From assembly GCA_964609465.1 (NCBI GenBank), contig CAZSSQ010000023.1:1-20802 (forward strand): a stretch of DNA of 20,802 nucleotides, read 5' to 3'. The DNA is from CAVSBT01 sp964609465 (GTDB lineage: Bacteria > Chloroflexota > Dehalococcoidia > DSTF01 > JALHUB01). This document shows positions 6,068 to 13,570 of this stretch, piece after piece (the stretch's first letter is position 1; each line of letters starts with the position of its first letter). The notes below the pieces were generated by a model. The model ran no database searches, was not told the DNA's origin, and saw only the letters and a program-made list of their open reading frames with translations. Both the position numbers and the translations under genes were made by a program.

Positions 6068-8242
6068 CAGGGTCCGATCCCGGGGCGTCTTTGACACCTC
6101 AACCGTCGCCTGGCGGAAGTGCCGGCTCGTGACCTTGAAGCCGGTGTAGTCCTCGGTCGCCTTTCCTGGCTTCGGCTTGGCCTTACGCTGGGACTCAAGG
6201 TACTCTCTGATGGCCAGCATAGAGGCTCGGCGACAGATGGCCTCGATGTCGGCTCCCACCAGGCCCTTGGTCTCGGCGGCCAGGGCGTCCAGGTCTACAT
6301 CCTTGGCCAGCGGCTTGCCGGTGGTGTGAATCTGGAAGATCGTGCGGCGGGCCGCCTCGTCGGGCGTGGGCAGCTCAATGGACATGTCGAAGCGGCCGGC
6401 GCGCAGGAGCGCGGGGTCGACGATGTCGAGGCGGTTCGTGGCGGCCAGGATGACGACGCCCTTGAGCTCCTCGATACCGTCCATCTCCGTGAGAAACTGG
6501 CTCACTACCCGCTCGATGACGTGAGAGTCGCCTGTGCCGGCGCCGCGCACGGGCGCCAGCGCGTCGATCTCGTCGAAGAAGACGATACAGGGCGCAGTCT
6601 GCTTAGCCTTCTTGAAGACCTCCCGAATCCCCTTTTCACTCTCACCCATCCACTTAGAGATGAGCGCCGGGCCCTTCACCGATATGAAGTTGACGCCGCT
6701 CTCGTTGGCCACGGCCTTGGCGAGGAGGGTCTTGCCCGTGCCGGGGGCCCCGTGGAGCAGTATGCCCTTGGTCGGCCTGGTCTTGGCGTAGTCGAACAGC
6801 TTGCCGTAGTTCAGCGGCCATTCGACAGTCTCCCGCAGGATCTCCTTGGCTTCTTCCAGGCCGCCCACGTCGTCCCACTTGACGTCTGGTATCTCGGTGA
6901 AGACCTCGCGGATGGCGGAGGGCTCCACGTCCCTGAGGGCCTCCAGGAAGTCCTGCTGCGTGACCTCGAGCTCGAGGAGCTTCTCCAAGGGGATGTTGGC
7001 GTCTGCGAAGTCGATGGTGGGCATAATGCGGCGGAGGGCGATCATCGCCGCCTCACGGCAGAGGGCCTCGAGGTCCGCCCCAACAAAGCCGTGCGTGATT
7101 TGAGAGAGACGCTCCAGGTCCACGTCCTCTGCCAGGGGCATGCCGCGGGTGTGAATGAGGAGGATCTCCAGCCGCCCGTACTTGTCCGGGATGCTGATGG
7201 CAATCTCGCGGTCGAAGCGGCCGGGCCGGCGCAGGGCAGGGTCGAGCGAGTTCGGAATGTTGGTGGCGCCGATGACGATGACCTCGCCGCGGGACTTCAG
7301 GCCGTCCATGAGGGCCAGGAGCTGGGCCACGACCCGCTTCTCCACCTCGCCGTGCACTTCCTCTCGCTTGGGTGCTATGGCGTCGATCTCATCCAGGAAG
7401 ATGATGGCGGGTGCATGCTCGGAAGCCTCCTGGAAGATGTTTCGCAGGTGCGCCTCGCTCTCACCGTAGAACTTGTGGATGATCTCTGGCCCGGCGATGT
7501 GGAAGAAGTTGGCAGCCGTCTCACTGGCCACGGCGCGGGCGATGAGCGTCTTCCCGCAGCCCGGCGGGCCGTGTAGGAGGACGCCCTTCGGCGCGTCGAT
7601 GCCCAGGCGGTCGAAGACCTCCGGGTACTTGAGGGGCAACTCGATCATCTCTCGGATGCGGGGCAGTTCCTTGCCCAGGCCTCCAACATCCTCGTAGGAG
7701 ACGGCGGCCTCCTTTCGCGCGCCGCCCTCGCCCTCAATGCGGATAGCGGTGGACGCCTGGACGACCGCCGGGCCCTTGGGATTCGTTGACACCACCGTGA
7801 AGTCAAGGGCGCGGGTGCCGAAGAGGTTCACCCGTACGCGGTCGCCTTCGGTGAGGCCGCGCCCCTCCAGCAGGCGGGCGATGTAACTGGTCTGCTCAGT
7901 GCCAGGCCTCGAACGCATCGGGTTCAACGGCGCCAGCGATACCGTCCGGGCCGGCTCGTAGGGGACCTTGAAGACCGTGACGCTCTCGTCCAGGCCGGCC
8001 TGGACGTTCTCCCTGACGATGCCGTCTATCTGCACGATGCGCCGACCTCGTTCCGAGAGGTAGGCTGGCATCGCCTTCGCTACGCTCTGCCGCTTGCCGG
8101 TGAGCGCTACCATGTCTCCGATCTCGGCCCCGAGGGCATCGAGGTCCTGGGGGTCTATGCGCGCGATGCCGCGCCCTACGTCCTTCATGTGGGCTTCCGC
8201 CACACGTAGGGCTATCTTCGGTATGTTGGCGTCCTCACCCAA
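6065..8242 (-). CDS. CDC48/VAT-family AAA+ ATPase
   Basis: The protein has 725 residues and starts at TTG 8242-8240, 7 bases after GGAGG. It has the full CDC48/p97/VAT layout. The N-domain (about 1-170) carries the double-psi barrel pattern LRVAEAH, GRGIARIDPQDL and VQIDGIVREN. Ring D1 has Walker A GPPGCGKT (225-232), Walker B IIFLDEIDA (280-288), sensor GATN and arginine finger RRPGRFDRE. Ring D2 has Walker A GAPGTGKT (498-505), Walker B IVFFDEIDA (553-561) and the LLRAGRFD finger. Such ATPases form hexamers that unfold or extract proteins with ATP. CDC48-type ATPases are common in archaea and occur in some bacteria. Placement next to the gvp operon with an Hsp20-like partner suggests remodelling of vesicle proteins, but a general proteostasis role is equally possible. 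Confidence 0.95.
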   Translation of the reverse strand: MGEDANIPKIALRVAEAHMKDVGRGIARIDPQDLDALGAEIGDMVALTGKRQSVAKAMPAYLSERGRRIVQIDGIVRENVQAGLDESVTVFKVPYEPARTVSLAPLNPMRSRPGTEQTSYIARLLEGRGLTEGDRVRVNLFGTRALDFTVVSTNPKGPAVVQASTAIRIEGEGGARKEAAVSYEDVGGLGKELPRIREMIELPLKYPEVFDRLGIDAPKGVLLHGPPGCGKTLIARAVASETAANFFHIAGPEIIHKFYGESEAHLRNIFQEASEHAPAIIFLDEIDAIAPKREEVHGEVEKRVVAQLLALMDGLKSRGEVIVIGATNIPNSLDPALRRPGRFDREIAISIPDKYGRLEILLIHTRGMPLAEDVDLERLSQITHGFVGADLEALCREAAMIALRRIMPTIDFADANIPLEKLLELEVTQQDFLEALRDVEPSAIREVFTEIPDVKWDDVGGLEEAKEILRETVEWPLNYGKLFDYAKTRPTKGILLHGAPGTGKTLLAKAVANESGVNFISVKGPALISKWMGESEKGIREVFKKAKQTAPCIVFFDEIDALAPVRGAGTGDSHVIERVVSQFLTEMDGIEELKGVVILAATNRLDIVDPALLRAGRFDMSIELPTPDEAARRTIFQIHTTGKPLAKDVDLDALAAETKGLVGADIEAICRRASMLAIREYLESQRKAKPKPGKATEDYTGFKVTSRHFRQATVEVSKTPRDRTL

Positions 8243-8763
8243 GGGATAGCCTCCAGTCCGTCTGTGACTCAGTGGCCGAAAGGTAGTGTAAGGGCCGCTC
8301 CGGCCGCCCGATATCCAAGAATGCCCTTATCTTTGCGCCGTGTCCCGCTCGAACTCGGCGCGGCGTCGTCGTGGCGCGACAGCGCTGCACCGTAGCCTCC
8401 TGCTGATCGGCAGACCTGCGCAGCGTCCATCTTCCCTGAGGAGCATCGCCACCGCTTCAGAAACGCTTCGGCCAGGCGCCCTTGTTCCGTGGGAAGCACA
8501 TCGGCAAGAGCCTTGCGGCGTGCGACTATAGGGTTTCCCCCCGCCTTATTAGGTGTATCGACGGGGGCATGCAGTGGCAGACTCCGATTGGCGCTAAATC
8601 CGGCTAGCGAGACAATCGTGCACGTGTGTCCGACCGGAAGCGTCTCCGCCTTAGATAGGCTGACACGCATCAGGCCTTTTCCCTCGTTTGGGAGGTGTCA
8701 CGTGATTGAGAGGGAACCTCTGACAAAGGCGGCCCTTGGCGTCTGAGGTACGCGCGACACCGG
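8243..8763. other. Intergenic region between CDC48-type gene and RlpA-like gene
   Basis: The two flanking genes diverge, so promoters for both are expected here. The CDC48 Shine-Dalgarno lies at the left end. A short perfect hairpin AGAGG-GAA-CCTCT is present near 8709-8721. I see no RNA gene and no convincing coding frame. Confidence 0.5.
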
Positions 8764-9582
8764 TTGCGGCGCCCTGGCGTAGCGAGATGGCTGCCTCTCG
8801 TCTGCTTCGCCGGCGTCTTCCTGGCACTGATGGGCTGGGCCGGAACCGGCCGCAAGAAGGGCCGGGTGCCCCGCGCCGGGAGGGCCAGAGCTGAGGGTCC
8901 ACTTGGGTGGGCCAGGTTAGCCGGCCGACGGCTGGGGCTCCCCACCCACCGACTCACGATCCGGCACTGGCGCCCGCTCGCGGTCATTCTCCTGGTGGTC
9001 CTGGCGTCCCAATCGCTTGCTGCGAGCCCCGGTCCCAGAGCTCGGGAGCTGGCAGGAGCGGCCGCGCCAGCGGCCCCAGACCCCTGGTCTCAGGGCCGTA
9101 ACGAAGCCAGGCTCCCCAAGGGACGTGTTTCGGAGGTAGCAGCCCTCCAGTGGATTCCGACTCCTCAGCCCTCCCCGGCGTCCTCTCCTCCCCAGGCTCA
9201 GGCGCCCAGTCCGGCGCCACCCCCAGCCCCATCCCCGGATCCAGCCCTGGTGCCGCCGCCGCGCGTCATTGCGGCCGCCGACTCGTCAGAAGGTGAGATC
9301 ACGGGCCTCGCTACCTGGTACGGCGGTGCCGACGGCTATGGCCCGGAGGACACCATGGCCGACGGGGCATACTTCAACCCGAACGACCCCACGATAGCCG
9401 CAGCGAACGCCTGGCCCCTGGGTACCTGGCTGCGAGTGTGTTACCTGGACCGCTGCATCGAGGTTCAGGTGCGTGATCGCGGTGCCTTCAGCCACGCGCT
9501 GGACCTCTCCTACGCGGCCTTCAGCCAGCTCGCGCCGCCAAGCGCCGGCGTCATCACGGTGACCATTTCACGGATAGGCTAG
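8764..9582 (+). CDS. Exported RlpA-like double-psi beta-barrel protein
   Basis: The C-terminal 95 residues or so (from about 175) show GLATWYGG, then YFNPNDPTIAAANAWPLGTWLRVCY, and VQVRDRGAFSHALDLSYAAFSQLA. These match the RlpA-type double-psi beta-barrel, whose DRG Asp is the putative acid of the lytic transglycosylase-like site. Before it is a Pro/Ala/Ser-rich linker (about 128-170) suited to crossing the cell wall. Two hydrophobic segments lie at about 9-26 and 68-87; the second ends SLAAS and looks like a signal peptide, so translation may start later than TTG 8764 (candidates ATG 8830 or GTG 8866). The inferred role is peptidoglycan or surface glycan binding or cleavage. It is convergent with the next gene. 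Confidence 0.75.
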   Translation: MRRPGVARWLPLVCFAGVFLALMGWAGTGRKKGRVPRAGRARAEGPLGWARLAGRRLGLPTHRLTIRHWRPLAVILLVVLASQSLAASPGPRARELAGAAAPAAPDPWSQGRNEARLPKGRVSEVAALQWIPTPQPSPASSPPQAQAPSPAPPPAPSPDPALVPPPRVIAAADSSEGEITGLATWYGGADGYGPEDTMADGAYFNPNDPTIAAANAWPLGTWLRVCYLDRCIEVQVRDRGAFSHALDLSYAAFSQLAPPSAGVITVTISRIG

Positions 9583-9599
9583 GGCGTGGCCTTCGTGGG

Positions 9600-10151
9600 C
9601 TAGCTGTCGAAGCGGCGCACCATAATGTCGCGGGGCAGCTTCTTCTCGACCTGGTGAGCGGCGCCGACGAAGAGCAGACCTGTCTGGCCCTCATCGAGGG
9701 TGATGTCGATCCTCCGTGCGATGTAGCTGTCCCGCTCATCAAGAAGGGCGAGAGCCCGGGAAGTGTACGTGGCTCGCGCCCTTGCCCTTTCCGGCCCCGA
9801 GGCGTCGCTTATCGCCTTCAGCAGCGTGTGCTCTTCCATGAGCAGTTTGGGGTCTTCGGTACCGAGAACGGTCGCGCCGCGCTCAGCCAGCCATCGAAGG
9901 AGCTCGTAGTTCTGGCCGGGTGCCCTGGTTACGATCTTGTCGACCAGCTCAGGGAAGGTATCGGGCAGGCCATCCTGGTAGACCTTCACTCCGTTCCAGT
10001 CCTGGTCAAGGCTCTCGATACGTTCCCTGATCGCCGACCAGAAGGCGGCGCCCAGCCGCGCGGCCTCCGCCACCCCGCGCCTGCTGTCAGGGGCGAGGCT
10101 GCCCATGTCCTCGCGGCTGTGGATGATGGGGACGGTTATAAGAGTACGCAT
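9600..10151 (-). CDS. Conserved-looking cytoplasmic protein of unknown function
   Basis: The protein has 183 residues with ATG at 10151; its Shine-Dalgarno is weak. It opens MRTLITVPIIHSREDMGSL, has a helical middle (FWSAIRERIESLDQDWNGVKVYQDG, then ELLRWLAERGATVLGTEDP), and ends with ERDSYIARRIDITLDEGQTGLLFVGAAHQVEKKLP. The R-D-x-x-IA-x-x-I...GLLFVGAAH pattern recalls the end of TraB/PrgY-like proteins, where a GxxH motif follows a hydrophobic strand, but the similarity is too short for a family call. There is no signal peptide or membrane segment. Codon use and ordered secondary structure argue for a real gene. It is convergent with the RlpA-like gene, the two stops being about 17 bp apart. 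Confidence 0.7.
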   Translation of the reverse strand: MRTLITVPIIHSREDMGSLAPDSRRGVAEAARLGAAFWSAIRERIESLDQDWNGVKVYQDGLPDTFPELVDKIVTRAPGQNYELLRWLAERGATVLGTEDPKLLMEEHTLLKAISDASGPERARARATYTSRALALLDERDSYIARRIDITLDEGQTGLLFVGAAHQVEKKLPRDIMVRRFDS

Positions 10152-10611
10152 GGCTGCGGCATTTCCCTGATGCCGACGAGGCCTTTCGGGCCTTCATCCC
10201 TGGAGGACGCCCCAAGCATAGTTTCGGCTCCGGGGAGGTGCAACCGCTGCCCGCCCACCAGCGCAGGTTTGCACGCCCGCTGGTAATCCGCGCAGGCACA
10301 GGTTGACTCTTGAATGCAGTATCGGAAGGTGGAACCATGGTTCGTGGCGAGCGCGATGGGGTTGGACGCGAGAGCGCATACGGTCAGGCGGGCCGGAGAA
10401 ACCTGAGCAAGATAAGGCAATGAGCTGTTAGGCCTAGGACAGGTGACAGAGTCGAACCTGACGGAGTTGGGGGAGCGACCTGAGCGACACCTCATCGCCC
10501 GAGAGACCCTCTGGGCAACCGTGGGAAGAGTCAGGAAACAAGTGGTGTGGTACCCCCAATGGTTGTCATTCATAACTCCGGAGCCCTCGTTTCCCGGGTT
10601 CTCTCGGCTCT
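10152..10611. other. Gene-free interval carrying the left copy of a 34-bp direct repeat
   Basis: No convincing gene is seen. The open minus-strand frame crossing it has an irregular, Cys/Ser-rich composition without domain character. The interval holds one copy of the 34-bp repeat (10547-10580), just past the stop of the radical SAM gene. An imperfect stem (GAGCCC/GGGTTC) near 10581-10601 could serve as that gene's terminator. Confidence 0.5.
10547..10580 (+). repeat. 34-bp direct repeat, left copy
   Basis: It begins GTGGTACCCCCAATGG and ends ATAACTCCG. It matches 13001-13034 at 33 of 34 positions (C versus T at one site) in the same orientation, 2.45 kb away. Confidence 0.9.
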
Positions 10612-11787
10612 CTACAACCTGCAGTTGCACCGTCCGATGTTGGCCACCAGACCGGTGCTCTCCCAGAGTGCTCGCTCCTCAAGACAAAGCGCAATCTCTA
10701 GATCGGGGCCAAAGCGCTTCGCTGATTCGATGATCAGGGAGTAGACCTCGTGGCGGAGGTCGCGGGAGTAACGCGCCCTCCCGTCTCCCGCCTTTAGGGA
10801 AGTGGCGTCGAGGTGTTGCGAGACAACGTTCCGCATTCCCATCTTCCTCTCCATTAAGTCGCGAGCGCTCCGGTAGATGCAGATACCGCCGAGGGTCAGA
10901 CGCCTGATGGCTACGGTCTGAAGCAGGCGGTCCGTGAATCGTCTGTACACATCCTGCCAGCCGTTGATAGGGATGATGGGCATCATGATGGCACGGACCG
11001 GATAACCCCGTTCAGCAACGCGGCGCATCGCCTCCAGGCGCTCATCGATGCTGGGGACGTTCTCCTCGAACATTGCCGATACCTCGGGTGGATTCACGCT
11101 CCATGAGAGGATGGCGTGTCCCCGATGCTCCAGACCCAGGAGGCGTTCGACGTTGGTGCTCTTGGTGAGGAGCGTCAGGCGCGCCCAGGGGTGCTCGGCA
11201 AAGAAGGGCACCAGGACAGTGGAGTAAGCCGTGAGGGGGTCCAGGGCGAGTGCGTCCTGCAGCTTCCCGAGGTAGAAGGCGGTCGGCGTTTCCAGGCGCC
11301 CGGCAATACGGTCGACCTGAGCCAGCATCTCGGGCAGATTGACGTATATCTTGACCGAGGGAGAGAACTTGACGCCTGGGGTGCCGGCCAGGTAGCAGTA
11401 TCGACAACCGTAGGGGCAGAAGCCGTAAGGAGAGAAGTGCCAGTAGTTCGGGCAGGCGTTTCCTTTCTCCTCGGCGAAGCGTACCGCCGACTGAAGCTCC
11501 CCGAATACCAGGGTGTGCTTCCCGGCCTGATGAAGACCGAGAGGATCTCGCCCATCCAGTCTCAACCGGTTATGGGGCGTGTCGAGGCGTTCTTCCACAT
11601 GGCCCTCCGGGTAGAGGTCGCAGATACGTTCGACGAACCGCCTTCGTTCGGGGGTGGCCAGGCTGCCTTTGGCCAGGCAGATACGGGACACCTCAAAGTA
11701 AGCCGGCCGGACCGGCTGGTAGTCGCGCGGCAGAGACGCCGTCAATTCCCGCTGTGCGAATAGATTCAGCTCCCCAACCTCAGGCAT
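10612..11787 (-). CDS. Spore photoproduct lyase-like radical SAM protein
   Basis: The protein has 391 residues. ATG 11787 is chosen because GGAGGG lies 9 bases upstream; a TTG at 11814 would translate that motif. The radical SAM cluster motif is CPYGCRYC (C124, C128, C131), the Cx3Cx2C spacing. SPL-family landmarks follow: KIYVNLPEML, LTLLTKSTN, AILSWSVNPPEV, SIDERLEAMRRVAERGYPVRAIMMPIIP, and a C-terminal CLEE...W...CNC pattern. True spore photoproduct lyase repairs UV-induced 5-thyminyl-5,6-dihydrothymine and needs a radical-relay Cys roughly 44 residues after the cluster. Here no Cys lies between C131 and a late GGICIYRS segment, so the substrate is probably different. It binds 4Fe-4S and S-adenosylmethionine by family analogy. 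The gene diverges from the methyltransferase. Confidence 0.85.
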   Translation of the reverse strand: MPEVGELNLFAQRELTASLPRDYQPVRPAYFEVSRICLAKGSLATPERRRFVERICDLYPEGHVEERLDTPHNRLRLDGRDPLGLHQAGKHTLVFGELQSAVRFAEEKGNACPNYWHFSPYGFCPYGCRYCYLAGTPGVKFSPSVKIYVNLPEMLAQVDRIAGRLETPTAFYLGKLQDALALDPLTAYSTVLVPFFAEHPWARLTLLTKSTNVERLLGLEHRGHAILSWSVNPPEVSAMFEENVPSIDERLEAMRRVAERGYPVRAIMMPIIPINGWQDVYRRFTDRLLQTVAIRRLTLGGICIYRSARDLMERKMGMRNVVSQHLDATSLKAGDGRARYSRDLRHEVYSLIIESAKRFGPDLEIALCLEERALWESTGLVANIGRCNCRL

Positions 11788-12018
11788 CTGACGTATCCCT
11801 CCGGGGCAGAACAAATGACCTACCAGCCGCGCCTAGTGTAGCCGCGCCCCGTGCAGAACGCAAGCCGAGCTCAGCCAGTGACAGGCACCCCTCGAAATTC
11901 TGCCAGAATCCAGTACTCTGCGCCCGAGGCCATCTCGTGTTGCGGGGGATGGCGGCCAGGGATGCAAGAGCGCTAGACCCTTGGGGAATCACAGTCCGCA
12001 GGCGAAAGGCGGTGGATA

Positions 12019-12888
12019 ATGGTTCGACGTGAAGGTCTGAATAGCTATGAATGGCGACGACTTCATGAGAGGCTCGACAGAGCGGTCGCTGAGGCTGCTC
12101 GTCTCTACTTGCAGAGACTCATAGGCCGTCACATCTCCGTCAATGCCCGGAAGTGGAGTGCTGAGCTAGACGAGTTGAGACTGGGGAGAGAGCCGGATTA
12201 TGAGATGCCGGGCCTTCCACTCGTTTACGCACTCAAGTACATGCCGCGGAGGGTTGTTTCCGTTTTCGGATCGGTGCTTTCCGTACCTGGCGACTGGTAT
12301 CCAACGTCGGTCTTAGATGTTGGCAGCGGGACAGGAGCAACAGCCCTTGCGCTGGACTTGCTCGATCTGCCTCGTCACATCAATCTGGGAGGGATCGAGC
12401 CAAGCCGGGAGATGATGGCCTTCTCCGAATGCTCCCGATATCGGGATCGTGTTTCAGCGCGCTACATTCAGGGTTCCATGACTGATCTTACCAAGGCGAG
12501 CATAAGTCTCAAACCCTTTGATTTGCTCATCTTTTCTGCATGCTTCCCGTACAACTTCGACGACTGGGACCCGCTATTGACTGTGCTTGGCGACTATGAA
12601 GGGCAAGAGGCCAGGATGGTCCTGGTAGTTGAACCCGATGCCAAGTACGAACTCTTGAACTCCTTTCAACGTCGGCTCAGATCCAGAGGTTGGCCGACCG
12701 TCACCTTCTGCTGCCACGATCTTCCAGGCGTCATAAAGGAGAATGATCTTCCGCTTCGCGAGATGCTGAACGTTTGGCGGCGCCTTGGCTTAGATGACTC
12801 AAGCCCGCCCAAGACCTGGTGGGACCCGCCCGATGACAAGTTCTTGGTCGCGAACCCCCAGGCCTCTACGACCCTCGCGGTCGATTGA
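12019..12888 (+). CDS. Rsm22-like SAM-dependent methyltransferase
   Basis: The protein has 289 residues and starts at ATG 12019 after an AAAGGCGGTGG ribosome binding site. The layout resembles Rsm22-type ribosomal methyltransferases: a helical N-terminus, LPLVYALKYMPRRVVSVFGSVL (about 67-87), motif I VLDVGSGTG (98-106), the acidic ribose-binding E127 in GGIEPSREMM, then FDLLIFSACFPYN and a VLVVEPDAKYELL strand. Rsm22 homologues act on the small ribosomal subunit; bacterial copies are uncharacterised, and I do not see the Cys cluster of mitochondrial and fungal forms. The gene looks clearly more AT-rich, with codon use unlike its neighbours, consistent with horizontal acquisition. It lies inside the pair of 34-bp direct repeats. 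Confidence 0.75.
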   Translation: MVRREGLNSYEWRRLHERLDRAVAEAARLYLQRLIGRHISVNARKWSAELDELRLGREPDYEMPGLPLVYALKYMPRRVVSVFGSVLSVPGDWYPTSVLDVGSGTGATALALDLLDLPRHINLGGIEPSREMMAFSECSRYRDRVSARYIQGSMTDLTKASISLKPFDLLIFSACFPYNFDDWDPLLTVLGDYEGQEARMVLVVEPDAKYELLNSFQRRLRSRGWPTVTFCCHDLPGVIKENDLPLREMLNVWRRLGLDDSSPPKTWWDPPDDKFLVANPQASTTLAVD

Positions 12889-13000
12889 AGACCCGAGGTT
12901 GGGCCGCCAATACCGTGCCCTGAAGGCTACAGGGTTCGGCAGAGGCTAGAGCAAAGGTGGCGGCAAAACGGCGTAGACGAGGCAAAGTCGCATCTAAGTG

Positions 13001-13034
13001 GTGGTACCCCCAATGGTTGTCATTTATAACTCCG
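13001..13034 (+). repeat. 34-bp direct repeat, right copy
   Basis: Same orientation as 10547-10580 and 33 of 34 bases identical. Similarity stops abruptly on the right; on the left, an AAGTGG segment also matches if a 2-bp gap is allowed. Confidence 0.9.
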
Positions 13035-13170
13035 CATTCGGGCATCAGTGTGAGGCATCAGGACTTCATCCGCGTGTGTGTAGGGCTGACACGCTGAGCT
13101 GCCTGGGCCAGCGGTGGCAGGCTCATCGCGTCTGTATCTCAAGTACTTTGGAGTGAAATCGGGATGGGAG

Positions 13171-13216
13171 GCTGGCAGCAGAACCCGAACCTACGACCAG
13201 GAGCTTATGAGGCTTC
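13171..13216 (-). pseudogene. 3' fragment of a tRNA-Met (CAT anticodon)
   Basis: On the minus strand, GAAGC-CTCATAA-GCTCC forms an anticodon arm (4 of 5 pairs) with a CAT anticodon. It is followed by a variable loop TGGTC, a T-arm GTAGG-TTCGGGT-TCTGC (5 pairs with wobble) and a 7-base TGCCAGC acceptor strand. No D-arm and no matching GCTGGCA 5' acceptor strand lie upstream, and no CCA follows. It is a remnant, of the kind left when an element integrates into a tRNA gene. Confidence 0.55.
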
Positions 13217-13570
13217 TTAGGCAAGAGCGGGTGCGAACTTGTCTGCCCGATTCTGCCCAGGCACCTCAGAGGCCCAGGGCCGCGCACGAATCCCCTGGTC
13301 GCCTTGCCCAACTGGCCGATGAGGGGATTCCACGGGGTTGTCCCAGAGGCATCAGGCCCTCCGACGGAGCCACCGCCTCCTGACTTACCAGGCGCCAGCT
13401 GATATAGCCAGAACGGCTGCCGCCAGCCCGCCGGCATGTTCGGCGCCTGTTTACTTGCATAGCCTCGCGATAACGGCGAACCTCGCCTCCTGGATCACAC
13501 CCCGTTGAAGATGACCATGCGGTCTCTTTCGATGTTAGTGTCTATGGTCTTGCCGAAGGCTGACCACCCC

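Larger units (their letters stand above)
12889..13570. other. Gene-free interval with right 34-bp repeat and tRNA fragment
   Basis: No convincing protein gene is seen. The interval holds the right copy of the direct repeat (13001-13034) and a 3' tRNA-Met-like fragment on the minus strand (13171-13216). The open frame across the fragment, with its GSRTRTYDQELMRLL peptide, is the reverse reading of the tRNA, a well-known false gene pattern. Confidence 0.6.

Noticed and set aside
6119..7576. Plus-strand open frame of 485 codons opposite the CDC48-type gene
   Set aside because: Antisense shadow of a gene with complete D1 and D2 ATPase motifs.
8269..8670. Minus-strand open frame of 133 codons upstream of the CDC48-type gene
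   Set aside because: Random-looking composition, no Shine-Dalgarno and no recognisable secondary-structure pattern.
10430..10500. Possible tRNA T-arm (AGGTTCGACTCTG on the minus strand)
   Set aside because: The stem does not pair beyond two positions, and no anticodon or acceptor arm can be formed around it.
10136..10630. Minus-strand open frame of 164 codons over the left direct repeat
   Set aside because: Overlaps the end of the radical SAM gene and the start of the next gene; Cys/Ser-rich irregular sequence without domains.
13114..13383. Plus-strand open frame containing GSRTRTYDQELMRLL
   Set aside because: This peptide is the reverse-strand reading of a tRNA T-arm and anticodon arm, a recurrent false gene in annotations.
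13500..13565. Short minus-strand frame ending AFGKTIDTNIERDRMVIFNGV
   Set aside because: It looks protein-like and could be the end of a decayed gene, but it is about 20 codons, has no start, and lies just past the stop of the neighbouring gene; too short to support.
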